A program made the position numbers and the translations under genes. From the NCBI GenBank assembly GCA_032719365.1, contig CM064871.1, positions 73,326,383 through 73,390,382 on the forward strand: DNA of 64,000 nucleotides. Direction: 5' to 3'. This document shows positions 49,419-60,915 of this stretch, one piece after another (positions within the stretch are counted from its first letter, which is position 1; the number at the start of each line of letters is the position of its first letter). The notes below the pieces were generated by a model, which searched no databases, was not told the origin of the DNA, and worked only from the letters and a program-made list of their open reading frames with translations. Source of the DNA: Prinsepia uniflora. Taxonomy: Eukaryota; Streptophyta; Magnoliopsida; Rosales; Rosaceae.

Positions 49419-52326
49419 TGTAACACCCCGGACATTCGAGGATTTTAATATTGTATTTTAATGTGTGAATTGACGCTTTTACCCTTGTGATTGGCATGGT
49501 CAAATTGTTGACTTTTTGATTGATGAACTAAATGGACTTTGACCTATGACCGTGACGTAGTTCGGGACGTCACGAGTTCATAGACAGGTGGCACGTCCAA
49601 TTCGGACGATCAGGGTAAAAGTTATGACTATCGGAAGTTCAGGGGCATTACTGTAATTTGGACTTTCGGGGGGAAGACGTTGACTTTTCTTTTGACAACT
49701 AATTTTCTGTTGACTCAAGGACCGTCAGGTAGGTCTCGGCGTCCTGAGTCCGTAGACAGGCGGCACGCCGAAATCGGACTTCGTACGAGGAAGTTATGGT
49801 CAGAAACGTGAAATCGGGAGGTTCGTGTCTCGGTTTTCGTGTCGAATATTTTATTCTGGAAATTCTGATTGGAGGACACCTGGTGAGTGACAAGTGTCAC
49901 TCACCCATTGGCTAGATTAGATCAGATCCACTATGGGATTAAATAGCATTTAAATCAACTTTTAATTTCAGCCCTTGGATCTGAAAACCCCAGATCCAAT
50001 CCTCACCTTTGATCTCATTCTGAGATTCAATCCTGGCCCTTGATTCATGTTCCTGTTCAGTATTAAGATTCATGCACCCATGTGTTCATTCTCTCAACCC
50101 GTTGGTGCGATTCCCCCTTGGAACCAGCTCACCAGCCCTCATCACTCAACCCCACACCTCAGGCAACCAGCAACCACCTTCCTGACGCCGGCCACCGCTC
50201 CACGGCCACCCTGCACGGCCGGCATTCCCTCAAACCCGAGAAGGAAACCCGAGCAGCCCAGGTCACCAAACCATCCAAACCTTCAATCTGGGACTTGAAC
50301 CAACGTACGGTTGGGATCACCGTGACAACGGGACGGCGAGGAACTGACCTTGACGAGGTACGGCGGCGACACGGCGGCGATAGGACGATAAACCCGTGAG
50401 TTTCCGTTTTCCTTCCCTGCTTCGAACCGTCTGTGTTTGACGTTAACTTTGTTGGATGATTGTTAGGACACATCTAGGAGACCTTGACGACCAATTTGGA
50501 CCCAGGACCGGGACTGGAAAACCGTCGACTCGCCGGAGAGGATAACCAGAACCAGCAACCAAACTTCCCGTCGATTTGCAGGTAATCTCTTAGACCTAAA
50601 ACCTAATTCTATTTACACAGAACCGTTGTAGGGATTAAGACGTGTAGTTAGGAATCAAACGGAACAAAAATGATCGAGAAATGATGAAATGGTAACCGGG
50701 TCATGATCGCGGGTCTGATCGACCCGAGTTACAGGAATACAGGTCAACCCGTCTGAGGACAGCGGTGCTGACGTGGCACCCTGTCAGACTGTCAGGTGAC
50801 GTGGACCAACCGTGAGCCGACACGTGTCACATGTCAGTGCACAGTCAGCACTGACATGTCAGTGACGTGGCCAATCAGGGACTGCCACGTGTCACTGACA
50901 TGTTAGTGACGTGGACCAGTGCCGTGCTGACACGTGGCACATGTCAGATCTGACACGTGGCCTGACAGATCAGTGGGGTGGACCAATCGGATGTTGACAC
51001 GTGGCACCTGTCAGAGTCTGACATGTCAGACCTGACAGCTGTCAGATGACGTCAACAAGGACTGTTCCTGCGTTGACTGGCGCGTGTGGGCGCGTGTGAA
51101 CAGTACTTTTGGTGGGACCACCACCATTCTTTAGGTTTCGACGATCCGGATCCAATGGCGGTGGTTTCGGGTCGATCGGAGATCATTAAGTTGGTCAAAT
51201 TAAGGTTTATTGCATTGGGAAGCGCGTTCGGGCGGCTTTCCCGAGCCGGTTTCGGCCTAGGCTTTCATGGTTGAATGTTGGGGGTTTAAATTGACCTTTA
51301 CGAATACTTTGGACTTGACAGGGATTGTACCAGATCGAGGGTATACGCTCGGTTTTCAGCAGGACTGTACTGTGAGTGGGCCCGTTTTCATTAAACCCTT
51401 GCATGCTTAAATGTTTTCCGATTTACTTATATGTTCACATGCTGGAATCTATAGATGGTTTTGAGATTTCGGTTATGGCACGTTTCACGGTATTTGGGCA
51501 TGAGACCCGTTTGATGAAACGTAACGATCGGTTCAGATTTTACATATGTATACATATATATATTTGCATGTGGATATAAATAAAACGTATTTGGTACTGC
51601 ACTGTATAGATCCTTCCATATTATATTGTCTCCTCCGGATGAGGTACCCCGGAGAGGTCACGGACGTCTAGTACGTCCAGCGTCTATGACGCTAAGCATC
51701 GGGGATGCTGTAACCGAACAGGGTTCGGGGATTGAACTCGAAATTGAGACCCGAGTGGCACGCGTAGCCATGTGATTGTGACCTTATTGGACGTCAGAGA
51801 CGTCAGACATCGGGGATGTCGGGATTGGAGTGTATAGTGCAGTGGCTAAAATTATGGTTATGGTTTTATTACATGCCTTATGATTCATATTATATTATTT
51901 ATGATTTTAAATGGTGCTGCATGCATGTTTGGAAAACGGAGAGGTAAATTATATGTTTTACTTATCAAATGATTTTATAAACTTGAGTTCGGTCCACTCA
52001 CCCTTAATATTTTTGGTAACCCCTCCAGGTCGTGATACTGAGGTAGAGGAGGAACCTGAGGCTGAGGCATAGATCTACTTCTGCGTACCTGAACCCCTGC
52101 TGGGTGGTTTACCTGCAGGTTTATGTTAGAGTCGTGCTCGCAACTTGTAATTTTGAATTTCATCCCTTGTCTGACATTCGTTTAATTCGGATTTGATGTA
52201 TGACTTTAATTTGGTTATTTATGCATTTGATGTTTTGAGGTTAAAATTGGTATGAATTATTGGGTGTCAGACGGGAGCAGGGCACGTCCCCTTGTGGTCC
52301 CTGTGGGATCGAGGCGGGTCCTGTCA
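49419..52326 (+). mobile_element. Solo LTR G (2.9 kb)
   Basis: It starts TGTAACACCCCGGACATTC and ends GGCGGGTCCTGTCA. The flanks give the 4-bp duplication AACA, or 5-bp AAACA with one A lost in the A run. It carries the donor-like GTGAGTGGGC near 51372, the hairpin array (51662-51820), GTCCACTCAC near 51992, and CCCTCCAG near 52029. Numerous TGACATGTCA-type palindromes lie at about 50780-51050. No internal region is found. Confidence 0.82.
51662..51820 (+). repeat. Mini-hairpin array in LTR G
   Basis: GGACGT-CTAGT-ACGTCC, AGCGTC-TAT-GACGCT, AGCATC-GGG-GATGCT, GACGTC-AGA-GACGTC and GACATC-GGG-GATGTC all lie within 160 bp. Stems covary between units, and most loops are 3 nt. Confidence 0.85.
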
Positions 52327-52700
52327 AACATCTTCCTCCAAGTAGAGAGTGAAGAGTGCCCACTCCAAGTTGAAAGTGTTGAGTGTTGTAGTGTTGGTAG
52401 CAAAACAAGTGTGAGAGAGAGAGTTTCCTTCAAGTAGTGTTCTTGAAGTTGTGCATCTCTTTGTACCCCTAATTTCATTAGTGGAGGTTCTTGTTGTTGT
52501 TGCCCCGTGGACGTAGGCATATTGCCGAACCACGTTATATCCGGTGTTCTCTATTCTTTGCTCTTTTATTTCCTTGCATATTTATCCTTTTTGTGGGTTG
52601 AGTTATTATTTCCATTCTACTATTTTCCGCAACAAGAGCCACACCAGCAACACCAAACGAGCGATTTAAAAAACTTATATTTTTACTCTATGCTTTGTTT

Positions 52701-53442
52701 ATTTTTGCAAAATATCTAAACCTACCCAACAAACTTCATTATATTTTACTTCTAGTGGGTTTATAAAGAACATGCGCCCATCACGTGCACGAAATATAAA
52801 CCTATAAAAACCTTTCTCCCTCAATAGCTATTTTTACTCTTGCTCCCTCTTCAATATCTAAACCTTTCTTAGTCTCCATATTCTCTGTGACTAGCCGACC
52901 ACACGCCATCATCCAGCAACACCAGCCGTCACTGTGTCCAATCACGGCCAAATTCATCATTATCAATTCACACAAATCGTTCACAAAGTCGAGATGAAGA
53001 CGTCTATGCCTGCTCTGACTATCAACGTCCATTGAAAAAAACGAATCAACAGTTAAAAACTTCAAGTATATATCGTCTCCGACAACTTTTGAAGATACGA
53101 TGACGCTTGATAAATATCGGTGAAAATCGGTGGTTATTGGTGAATATCGCCGATACTCTCAGATATCGAACGAAATCTTAGATATTGGGGAAAAAAAATT
53201 ACTCCCTCCGTTTCGATGCTGCCTCCCCATTTTGAGGACGTATCAACCGATAGCTCAACAATATTATTGATATTTCAAATCATGACTATAACTCATAGTA
53301 CTCTCATTTATAATTTTCTCTATTTTTTAATTGTGGATTTAATTTTTTTATATATTTTGTAATTAAACTAAAAAATAAATTTAACTTAAAAAAATAAAAA
53401 ACCCAAAAACATGAACCCTAAACGACAATTATGACAGAGGAG
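52701..53442. other. AT-rich spacer, nothing firm
   Basis: No conserved gene is seen. A CTCCCTCCGTTTC string at about 53202 resembles a Stowaway-type end, but no partner end was found. Confidence 0.5.
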
Positions 53443-54854
53443 GTCAGTTAATGCTAGTAACATCGTTAATTCTGATGATATGACAGTAATATTACAAATT
53501 AATAAAGATAATTAAAACATTTACTCATTTTATTATATTTTCTATTAAAAATATTTTTAAGAAATTAAAATAAATTTTAAAATCTCCCCCCTCTCTCCCC
53601 CACACCCATCTTTCACGATAGACCCTTCCATGGTTGCCATTGCCTTCTCTGAATCTGCCTATTCTTCTTCTGCTATTGTGTTTACTACTCATATTATCAA
53701 GCCCAAAATCATCATGACCTTGGCCAACCTCATTCGTGAGTCCTGCCAGCCTTTGCCTTTGCCCTTGTGGTTTGTGGGTTCTGTTCAAATTTTATTGCTT
53801 TGGCACTGTTGGGTTCGTTCAATTCATGGTCGTTTTTGCCTATGCAAAATTCGAACGGGGTCACTGCACATATCTGATACGGATCTACTGTAAAAATTGT
53901 GGATTGATCTTATTTGTGTAGATGCTAAAGATTGGTTTTTGGTTAGTGTATCTGCATTATTGATATATTAACTTAGCTGAAATTTGGGTTTTTTAAATTC
54001 AGGAGACCGGTGTTCAGATTTTGTTGCTTTGGCACTGTTCGCTTCATTCGATTATTCGGTCGTCTTTGTTTATGTAAAATTTAATCTGTCACTGCATTTC
54101 TCTGATAGTTTTCTACTATTTGAATGGTTGCTTGACTCATAGGTTTAGAGGCAAAAGATTAGTTATTTGCATTATGTTTCATAAATGAAACCTGGGTACA
54201 AGTTTAAAATTCTGCAGAACATAATACTGACGGGGCTGAGTTTTTAGAGCTCTACAAGAGAGTTGAGTACACAATTCGGGCTTGGTATCTTCTACAATTT
54301 GAGGATTTGGTGGTATGCACATGTCAGGTCCCTGTTGACATATTTACAATTCGCATTGTTCATTTTTCTCATTTTGTAGCTGATATATATACATACGTAT
54401 ATATAAATATATATTCACTGATAATCGTAAGTTTTATTGTGGGCATATATAATTTTTTGCAGCAACTCTACTTCCTCTTTGACCCTGTAAACGGAACAAA
54501 AAAATTTGGAACAACAGAATCTTTCTCCTAAAGAAAATGATGTACTTGAACAGAATTCATTGAAGTACTTGGCTTCTTCACTTGCTTTTGTTTTTTGTTT
54601 TCTATGTTTGGGGAATATAACTGAAAGAAGAAGAAGTGGCAGATTCAGAGAAGGCAAAGGCAGCCATGGGAGGGTCTGTCGTGAAAGATGGGTGTGGGGG
54701 AGAGAGTGGGGAGGTTTTAAAATGTTTTAATTTTTTTTTAAATATTTTAAATAAAAAATATAATCAAATGAGCAAATGTCTGAATAATCCTTACTAATTT
54801 TGTAATATTACTATTACATCATCAGAATTAACGATGCTATTAGCATTAACTGAC
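53443..54854. mobile_element. Mutator-like element with long TIRs and captured gene fragments
   Basis: Two inverted repeats of about 230 bp (53443-53671 and 54624-54854) begin with GTCAGTTAATGC and stay similar throughout, as in Mutator-like elements. No MURA-type transposase is seen. The interior holds two exon-like pieces with splice-like edges. 54217-54309 is open for about 30 codons (GAEFLELYKRVEYTIRAWYL...), preceded by TTCTGCAG. 54463 to about 54590 reads QLYFLFDPVNG, then shifts frame at an A run. They look like adjacent exons of one plant gene, possibly a DUF3754-type protein (from memory, unchecked). An internal direct repeat relates about 53775-53890 to 54010-54117. A 9-11 bp target duplication was not found. 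Confidence 0.65.
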
Positions 54855-54899
54855 GGATGGTGCAACATTTTTGACGTTGCACCTGTTTCTAGTGCACAT

Positions 54900-55500
54900 T
54901 GAGGCAAATTTTTGTTTATGTTACATTTTAAAATTATTTTTTCTGTTCATGGTACATTTAGTCTAAAAAATGTAATTTTTTCGTTGCGGGCACAAGCTTA
55001 CTTGAAATTATTGTCAAGGTATTTGATACAATCTTAATAATTTATTTTGTATGTAATATGGTACAATAAAATTCTAGCAAAAGATACATGTATATTTACA
55101 TAATACAAACTGTCAACGTTACATCTGACCAAGCAACGGACTTACCAAAATATTACACTAGCAACGGACTTGCCAAAATACTATACTAGACTACGGGGTA
55201 AGCTCACCGAAAGCTCACTTAAAGCCCATCACTATTATTATAACATAAATCCTAGACAACTTCTATAAATAGGGAGCATCCTCCCTCATTCAAGGGACCT
55301 CTCCCCTCTTTCTCTAGACTAATCCTCTCGCTTCTCTCTACATATACTACTATCTGTCAAAAACTCATAGGTCTCCTATACTTGTACAAATATCATATTA
55401 TTAATGAGAGTAAGACAATACCGTGGACGTAGCACGATTTGGGTGAACCACATACTTTCTTGTGTATTGGTGTGTGTGTGTGTGTGTGTGTGTGTGTATC
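54900..55500 (+). mobile_element. Probable copia-type LTR remnant
   Basis: A TATA-like CTATAAATAGGGAGC near 55264 is followed by a C/T-rich leader, then ACCGTGGACGTAGCACG and GGTGAACCACATACTTTC (about 55421-55460), the same U5-like signature as at 52503. The ends are not defined and no coding part is attached. It is followed directly by a (TG)n run. Confidence 0.45.
55469..55498. repeat. (TG)n microsatellite
   Basis: About 14 TG units. Confidence 0.93.
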
Positions 55501-56117
55501 TTTACAGTCATGTTGGTACAATTTTTGCATTAACACAAACATATACACATATTATTACACTATATATTAGGGTGGGCACAGTGTGGTTCAATATGTATAT
55601 TGATAATATCTAAATCCAAACTAATAAAATCTTACTAGTTTGATACAGTTTGAATTTTCTAAAATTATAAATGAAATAGTTTCAAAAATTGATACAGACG
55701 ATTTAGGCATAATAAAAACTTGTAGTATATGTAGACTATACAAACTGCCATCACATTCCCAATTAAAACATCTAAATGTTTCATCATTCAAACATTCCAA
55801 CCAATATTTTTTTTCAAATATTCCGACCAAAATATAAAAGATAATAATATTAGAAATGAAACAATTGAAATACAGTAACATTTGAAGTCTTTAAACCCAA
55901 CAAAACAACAGCAACATTTACCAAATTTATTTCAAACATCTAACCAAAATTTAAAAAACACAACAATATTATAAATGAAACTAGCAAAACACAGCAACTA
56001 GGGTGTACATAAAGGTATCTAGTAGATTTACAAATTAATATATAATTTAACAGATTCGATTTGGATTAAATAATTTTCTAAAATGAAATTTAAAAATCAA
56101 ACTGTTCACACCCAAAC
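55501..56117. other. AT-rich stretch, possible decayed hAT-like end
   Basis: TAGGGTGGGCACAGTGTGG at 55568 resembles the left ends of the hAT-like elements in this window, and TTCACACCCAA near 56105 could be the opposite end. The 8-bp duplication could not be checked because LTR H starts at 56118. Otherwise nothing is recognised. Confidence 0.3.
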
Positions 56118-59100
56118 TGTCAGGACCCACCCCGGTTTCACCCCGAAACCCGAGGTAAATCCTGCTCCCGTCTGACCACCCAACCGTAACCAGGCAGACG
56201 CAGGAGAAAATACTCAATACCATATCCCGAAGTCAAAGTTTACAGAGCATAGTACATAATACAACAAAAAAAATGTGATAATATTTTACACGCACGCGGA
56301 AGAAAAACAAACACTCCGGGATCCCTCACGTCCCTTCTATGCCTCGGACACTGCCTCTACGTCAAAACCCCGCACTAGCTCCACAACCTGGAGGGCAATT
56401 TAAAAAACAGAAAGTGTGAGTGGACCGGAAAGTACAAAAAGTTCAAAAACCATGTCATATAAAAACCGGGGTTTTAGCCCTCCGTTTTGAAACCACATGC
56501 ATAACCAACAGTTATGAACACAGTTATAAAATAAGCATCATAAAACATCATAAGAACAGAAACACTATAAAATATCATAAGAAACAGAAACACTATAAAA
56601 CAGTTATAGAAATCATAGCATGAGTATCAGAAACCGTATCATAAACCATAAAGCTCAAATCCTCATTTCCCGATCGAACGTGCTGGACCTATCCGAGTCT
56701 TTAAACTCCCGAGTCTTTAAACTCAATCCAGGCCTTAATCATATCCGAGTCTTTAAACTCCCGAGTCTTTAAACTCAAGGCCTACGGGGGAAAATCAATA
56801 TATCCGAGTCTTTAAACTCAATCCGGGTCTTTAAACCCATTCCGGCCGGTCCCCCGTCACATATATCCGGGTCTTTAAACCCAATAGCCAGATCCAGCAA
56901 ATCCAATCCAAAACCTTTTGAAAACCTTTTCCAAATCCATATCCAAACTCGAATCCGAAATCCCCGGTCCGAAGCCTTTCCGGCGTTCAGAACCGTCATT
57001 CCGAACCCAAATCCGGAATACCACTTTTCAAGCCTTTGCCCCAAATCCAATTGTCACTTTCGATTTCAAAACCAAAACCTTGATTCTCAAAATCATGTCA
57101 CAAAATCCCCTTAACATCATTGAGATCATTTATCTTTCCAAAATCACCCTTTTCGTAAAACATGCTAAAACCGTATTTTTCTCGAAAACCGTGCAATCAC
57201 GTAAAACCATCATAACATAGTCAAGATCATAGATGTAAGAGTAAAACCATCAAAAACGTATATAAAAACAGTTATGCATGATCGAGTTTAAGGAAAGGGT
57301 CCACTCACATACAAAGCCCTACTCGCGTCCCGAACGTCCAGCCCGTTCCTCGGCTTCCTTGGGAAATCCCGATCCTGTCAATCATCGTCAAAATACGTCA
57401 CTAATACATCTACGAACATTCACCTAAATTTCCTCAAAATTCCCCGAACTGAAGACCTAAAACCCGGGACCCTAAACATTCACCCTCGCGGAACTAAACT
57501 CAAACGACGTCTGATTGACTCGAAACCAACTCCATTGAACTCACCACAACTCCTAGACCAAAAACCATGTTGACCGTTTTCCCAACCGCCGCCGCACGCG
57601 CCCCCACGCGCCGCCCACAGTGGCTGCGCGTGGCCCTCACGCGCCAGCTACAGTAGCATCATCAACCTCGACCTCACTGTGCTAAACCGACCGCCGTGAA
57701 TTGAACCGGCGAGGAGCATTCTCCGCCGTCCGGTCACCATTTCCTTCCCTTCTTCCACCCACGGCTTCGTCCAGACACCAAGAATCCATTCCCCTACTCC
57801 TCTAACCTCGACACAGTCCCACCATCGTCGATTCCAGCTCGAACCAGACAGCCCTCAAACCCCTGTTTCACGATCCATCTGCTCCGGTCACCTCCCGTCA
57901 CGGTGGCGACACCAGACAATCCCTAGGGCCTTACTGAACCTAGACCAACCCTACTATACTGTCGACTCAGCCCCAAACTCGACGACTTTGGGTTTGAAGT
58001 TCACGGCCGAAACAGAGTAACAGAGTACTCCACTTCGACTGAGCTCCGCCGTGTACGCCCCGTCACGGCGACCACCACAAACCACTCCTAGGACCTCCCT
58101 AAACATCACCCTGACCTTCAATCCTCTCGGTTCTAAACTCAGACTCACGACTTTCCAAATGAAGTTTACGGGAAAAACAGAGCAAGAAAACTTACCCTTC
58201 GATTGCAGCTCCGCCGTGCGCACCGCCGCGTGCCACGGTGTTCGTTGGCCTACCTGCAACCTCCTGAACGTCCCACGGTCGTGGTTTGAGCCACCTCACG
58301 GCGTAGCCACCACCAAACGCTCACGGTCTCCCTGTTTCCCCAAAAACTTTGCCGCACCACCGCCGTGCCGTCGTGCACGATTCCACCACCAATTCACGAC
58401 CACCAGCTTCCTTTCAGTCTCCCGTTCCTCCCTCACTCACCAGGACTCGTCAATTACCACGATCAATCCTCAACTTCTCCTCACAAGCTCTCTCTGTTTC
58501 TCTGTGTTTGTCGAAGAACACAACCACGGGTTTGCACGAGTGCACCCCAATTATTTGGGCTATGAACACACAAGATTCTCCCAGAATCCTCTAGCCCCTT
58601 GCCACATGTCACCATCCACTCAACCCTTATCCCATCTGGTTAAATCCCAGCCGTCCAGTTTGCTTTCTCTCTCTGCACAAATCCCCGAATGCCAAAAAGA
58701 CCAAAATACCCTCCTGTTTAACACATTTTTACGGTTTTGTCAAAACTTCCTAGACCCGTAACTCTCGCCTCGTAAGTCCGATGAATACGTGCCGCTTGTC
58801 ATCGAACTCAGGACGACGAAAGCTATCTAACCATGCTAGGTCAACCTACCAAAACCCATTCGTACAAAAAGTCAACTATTCCCCCTAATTTACCCAAATT
58901 ACGGTTAAGCCCTCAACCTTCCGAACATCACAACTTCCTCCTCGGATGTCGGAATCGAACGTACCTCATGTCTACGGGTTCGTGACGTCCTCAACTACGT
59001 CCTGGTCACTGGCCAATACCCAATTGACCACCCGAATAAAAGTTAACATTTTTGCCCGGACCAGGGGTAAAATCGTCATTCTAGGCTCCCGGACCTTTCG

Positions 59101-59181
59101 GGACCACCTAACCACTGATTATCCTTACTAATCACACCTTAATCACTCTACTAATCCCGGCTCTCAAGACGGGTTGTTACA
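56118..59181 (-). repeat. 3' LTR of element H
   Basis: On the minus strand it starts TGTAACAACCCGTCTTG at 59181 and ends GGGTCCTGACA at 56118 (3064 bp). The arms GTGAGTGGAC and GTCCACTCAC and the hairpin array (56695-56882) are in the family positions. Confidence 0.92.
56695..56882 (-). repeat. Mini-hairpin array in H 3' LTR
   Basis: GAGTCTTTAAACTC and GGGTCTTTAAACCC units (reverse complement of the array family). It has one unit fewer than the 5' LTR array. Confidence 0.9.
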
Positions 59182-59707
59182 ATCTACCCCCCTAAAAATA
59201 ATTTCGTCCCCGAAATTCCACAGATAGTTCCCGACACCTAGGGTCTCCTACCTGGTCACCAACACTAGGTCAACAACAACCTCTCCTGGGTTTCCTGTCT
59301 ATCATCTCCACCTTGGGTATTTCACTCCATCCCCAACTACTGTTACCACGGCCAACCCTAGCTATGTAACAGCTGCATGGTGTACGCAAGGGAAACTCTA
59401 TGAACAGCAAACAAAGGTATTCTAAAATACCTTATTTCACAGTACCCGACAGAAGTCATAGAGTACCTCCTCGTATACAACCACCCTACCTTCCCAAACC
59501 AACTCGAATACTAACCCAAACAATCGTCCACCCATCTCCCTCGGCTGCTACTTCGGCCACTGTCCTAAAGGCAAACTCTAGCTTGTGGTTTTTCTCCTTC
59601 AATAACCTCATATCGATCAGTTATAGTCACTCCTTTTCTGTACCTTCCGTCATCCTTCTACGGAACTTACTGTAACACTCCAAGTCCTCTAGGAAAACTC
59701 CTAGACT

Positions 59708-60808
59708 CTACCCTGAGATCCAACAACCAAACCTAAATACAGCACAACCAAAAGTAATATAAGTACATGTCCCTGCATCTGGTGTCGACTGACCCTCTTG
59801 CTGGGTCATCGAGAACACCCGGGCCTGAGATCCCGACGCTCTACCACGTCCCCTCGAACTACTAGTAGCAGTGCCACCACCTCTTCTCGGGCTTGCTGTC
59901 CCTGACGCTGTACTCTGTCCGGACTCCGCTACTCCTCTGCCTACACCACCTTCCTGTGGCAACAGTGGACACTCACGTCGGAAATGACCTCGCTCCCCGC
60001 AGTAGAAACACACGTTCCAACCTGGTCCACTGCTCGGTCTCCCTGTAGACGCTACAGAGGCCGCACTCGCTTGCGGAGTCGGCTGTGCACGGTAACCCCA
60101 AAATCCTGAACTCTGGAAACTGCCAGGCCTGCCAAAACGATCATCGCCCGATGAGGACGCTCTACCGAAGTTACCTCTTTTTGGTGTCCACTGGCTCGAA
60201 GCTCCAGGAATAGATGGTTCCCGGCGTCGCACCGGTAAACTAGCCTCCACCCTCACCGCAGCATCTGATAAGTCTCGGAGGGTAGCAAAAGATCCGGCCG
60301 TCACTATGGCTCGAATCTCACCTCGCAGGCCCAACTCAAACCTACGGCATTTCTCGGCTTCAGTGGCTACAAAAGCAGGAGCAAACCGAGACAACATCTG
60401 GAACTTCCGTTCATACTCTTCCACTGTCATATTCCCTTGCTGGAGCTGCAGAAACTCCGCCTCCTTGGCATCCCGGAAAGAACGAGGATAATACTGCTCC
60501 AGAAACCGTTCCCTAAACGTCTCCCAAGTCACACTATGGACATCCCAACCAGACAACTCGAGGGTATACCACCACTCGTACGCCGTACCATCCAACAGAA
60601 ACGTAGCCAACAACACTCGCTCCTCCGGCGGACAATGCATCACCGCAAAAATCCGCTCAAGTCTGGTGATCCACCTCTGGGCTTCCTCAGGATCAGCCCC
60701 ACCAATAAACGTAGTCGCCCCGAGCCGCTGGGCTCGCTCAATCGTAGTACTCTCAGTCTCTCTTGCTACTTCTTCAGGTTGTGGAGAGGGTCTACGTCTC
60801 GGAGGCAT
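59708..60808 (-). CDS. gag: Retrotransposon Gag of element H
   Basis: The 366-residue Gag starts at MPPRRRPSPQ (60808). The open frame extends further upstream, through the primer site and into the LTR, but that part is leader. Domain order matches the array Gag: GATTFIGG, ERIFAVMHCPPEERV, YEWWYTLELSGW, FRERFLEQYYPRSFRDAKEAEF, then a Ser/Gly/Pro linker and the zinc knuckle CFYCGERGHFRREC, and a Gly/Arg-rich tail. It ends shortly after VFSMTQQ...TPDAGT, again before any protease motif, with a C-terminus different from the array copies. Substitutions are scattered, but the frame is intact, so it could still be functional. Expression is unknown. Confidence 0.92.
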   Translation of the reverse strand: MPPRRRPSPQPEEVARETESTTIERAQRLGATTFIGGADPEEAQRWITRLERIFAVMHCPPEERVLLATFLLDGTAYEWWYTLELSGWDVHSVTWETFRERFLEQYYPRSFRDAKEAEFLQLQQGNMTVEEYERKFQMLSRFAPAFVATEAEKCRRFELGLRGEIRAIVTAGSFATLRDLSDAAVRVEASLPVRRREPSIPGASSQWTPKRGNFGRASSSGDDRFGRPGSFQSSGFWGYRAQPTPQASAASVASTGRPSSGPGWNVCFYCGERGHFRRECPLLPQEGGVGRGVAESGQSTASGTASPRRGGGTATSSSRGRGRASGSQARVFSMTQQEGQSTPDAGTCTYITFGCAVFRFGCWISG

Positions 60809-60901
60809 CGTCAACCGCACGCTGAAAGAGGCATAGAAGTAGTCAAACAACGAAAACACAACCTCACAAACCAACAAACCCCACAAACCCGACAAACCTA
60901 T

Positions 60902-60913
60902 GCTCTGATACCA
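60902..60913 (-). promoter_or_regulatory. Primer binding site of element H
   Basis: The reverse complement reads TGGTATCAGAGC, two bases from the LTR terminus at 60916. Confidence 0.92.
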
Positions 60914-60915
60914 AT

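Larger units (their letters stand above)
49130..52700 (+). mobile_element. Probable copia-type LTR, split by solo LTR G
   Basis: The left flank of LTR G has a TATA-like CCTATATAAGGAGAGG near 49369. The right flank has CCCCGTGGACGTAGGC...CCGAACCACGTTATATCC (about 52503-52545), a signature of the U5 region of many plant copia LTRs. Removing LTR G joins the two at AAACA-TCTTCC. The outer termini and any coding part are not recognised. Confidence 0.5.

Noticed and set aside
53202..53230. CTCCCTCCGTTTC string resembling a Stowaway MITE end
   Set aside because: No matching inverted end or TA duplication was found nearby.
55568..56117. Possible fourth hAT-like element
   Set aside because: The left end fits, but the right end is weak and the 8-bp duplication cannot be shown next to LTR H.
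58051..58761. 236-codon plus-strand open frame in LTR H
   Set aside because: Antisense to the LTR, low-complexity Pro/Ser/Thr/His composition typical of chance frames in C-rich DNA, no conserved motif.
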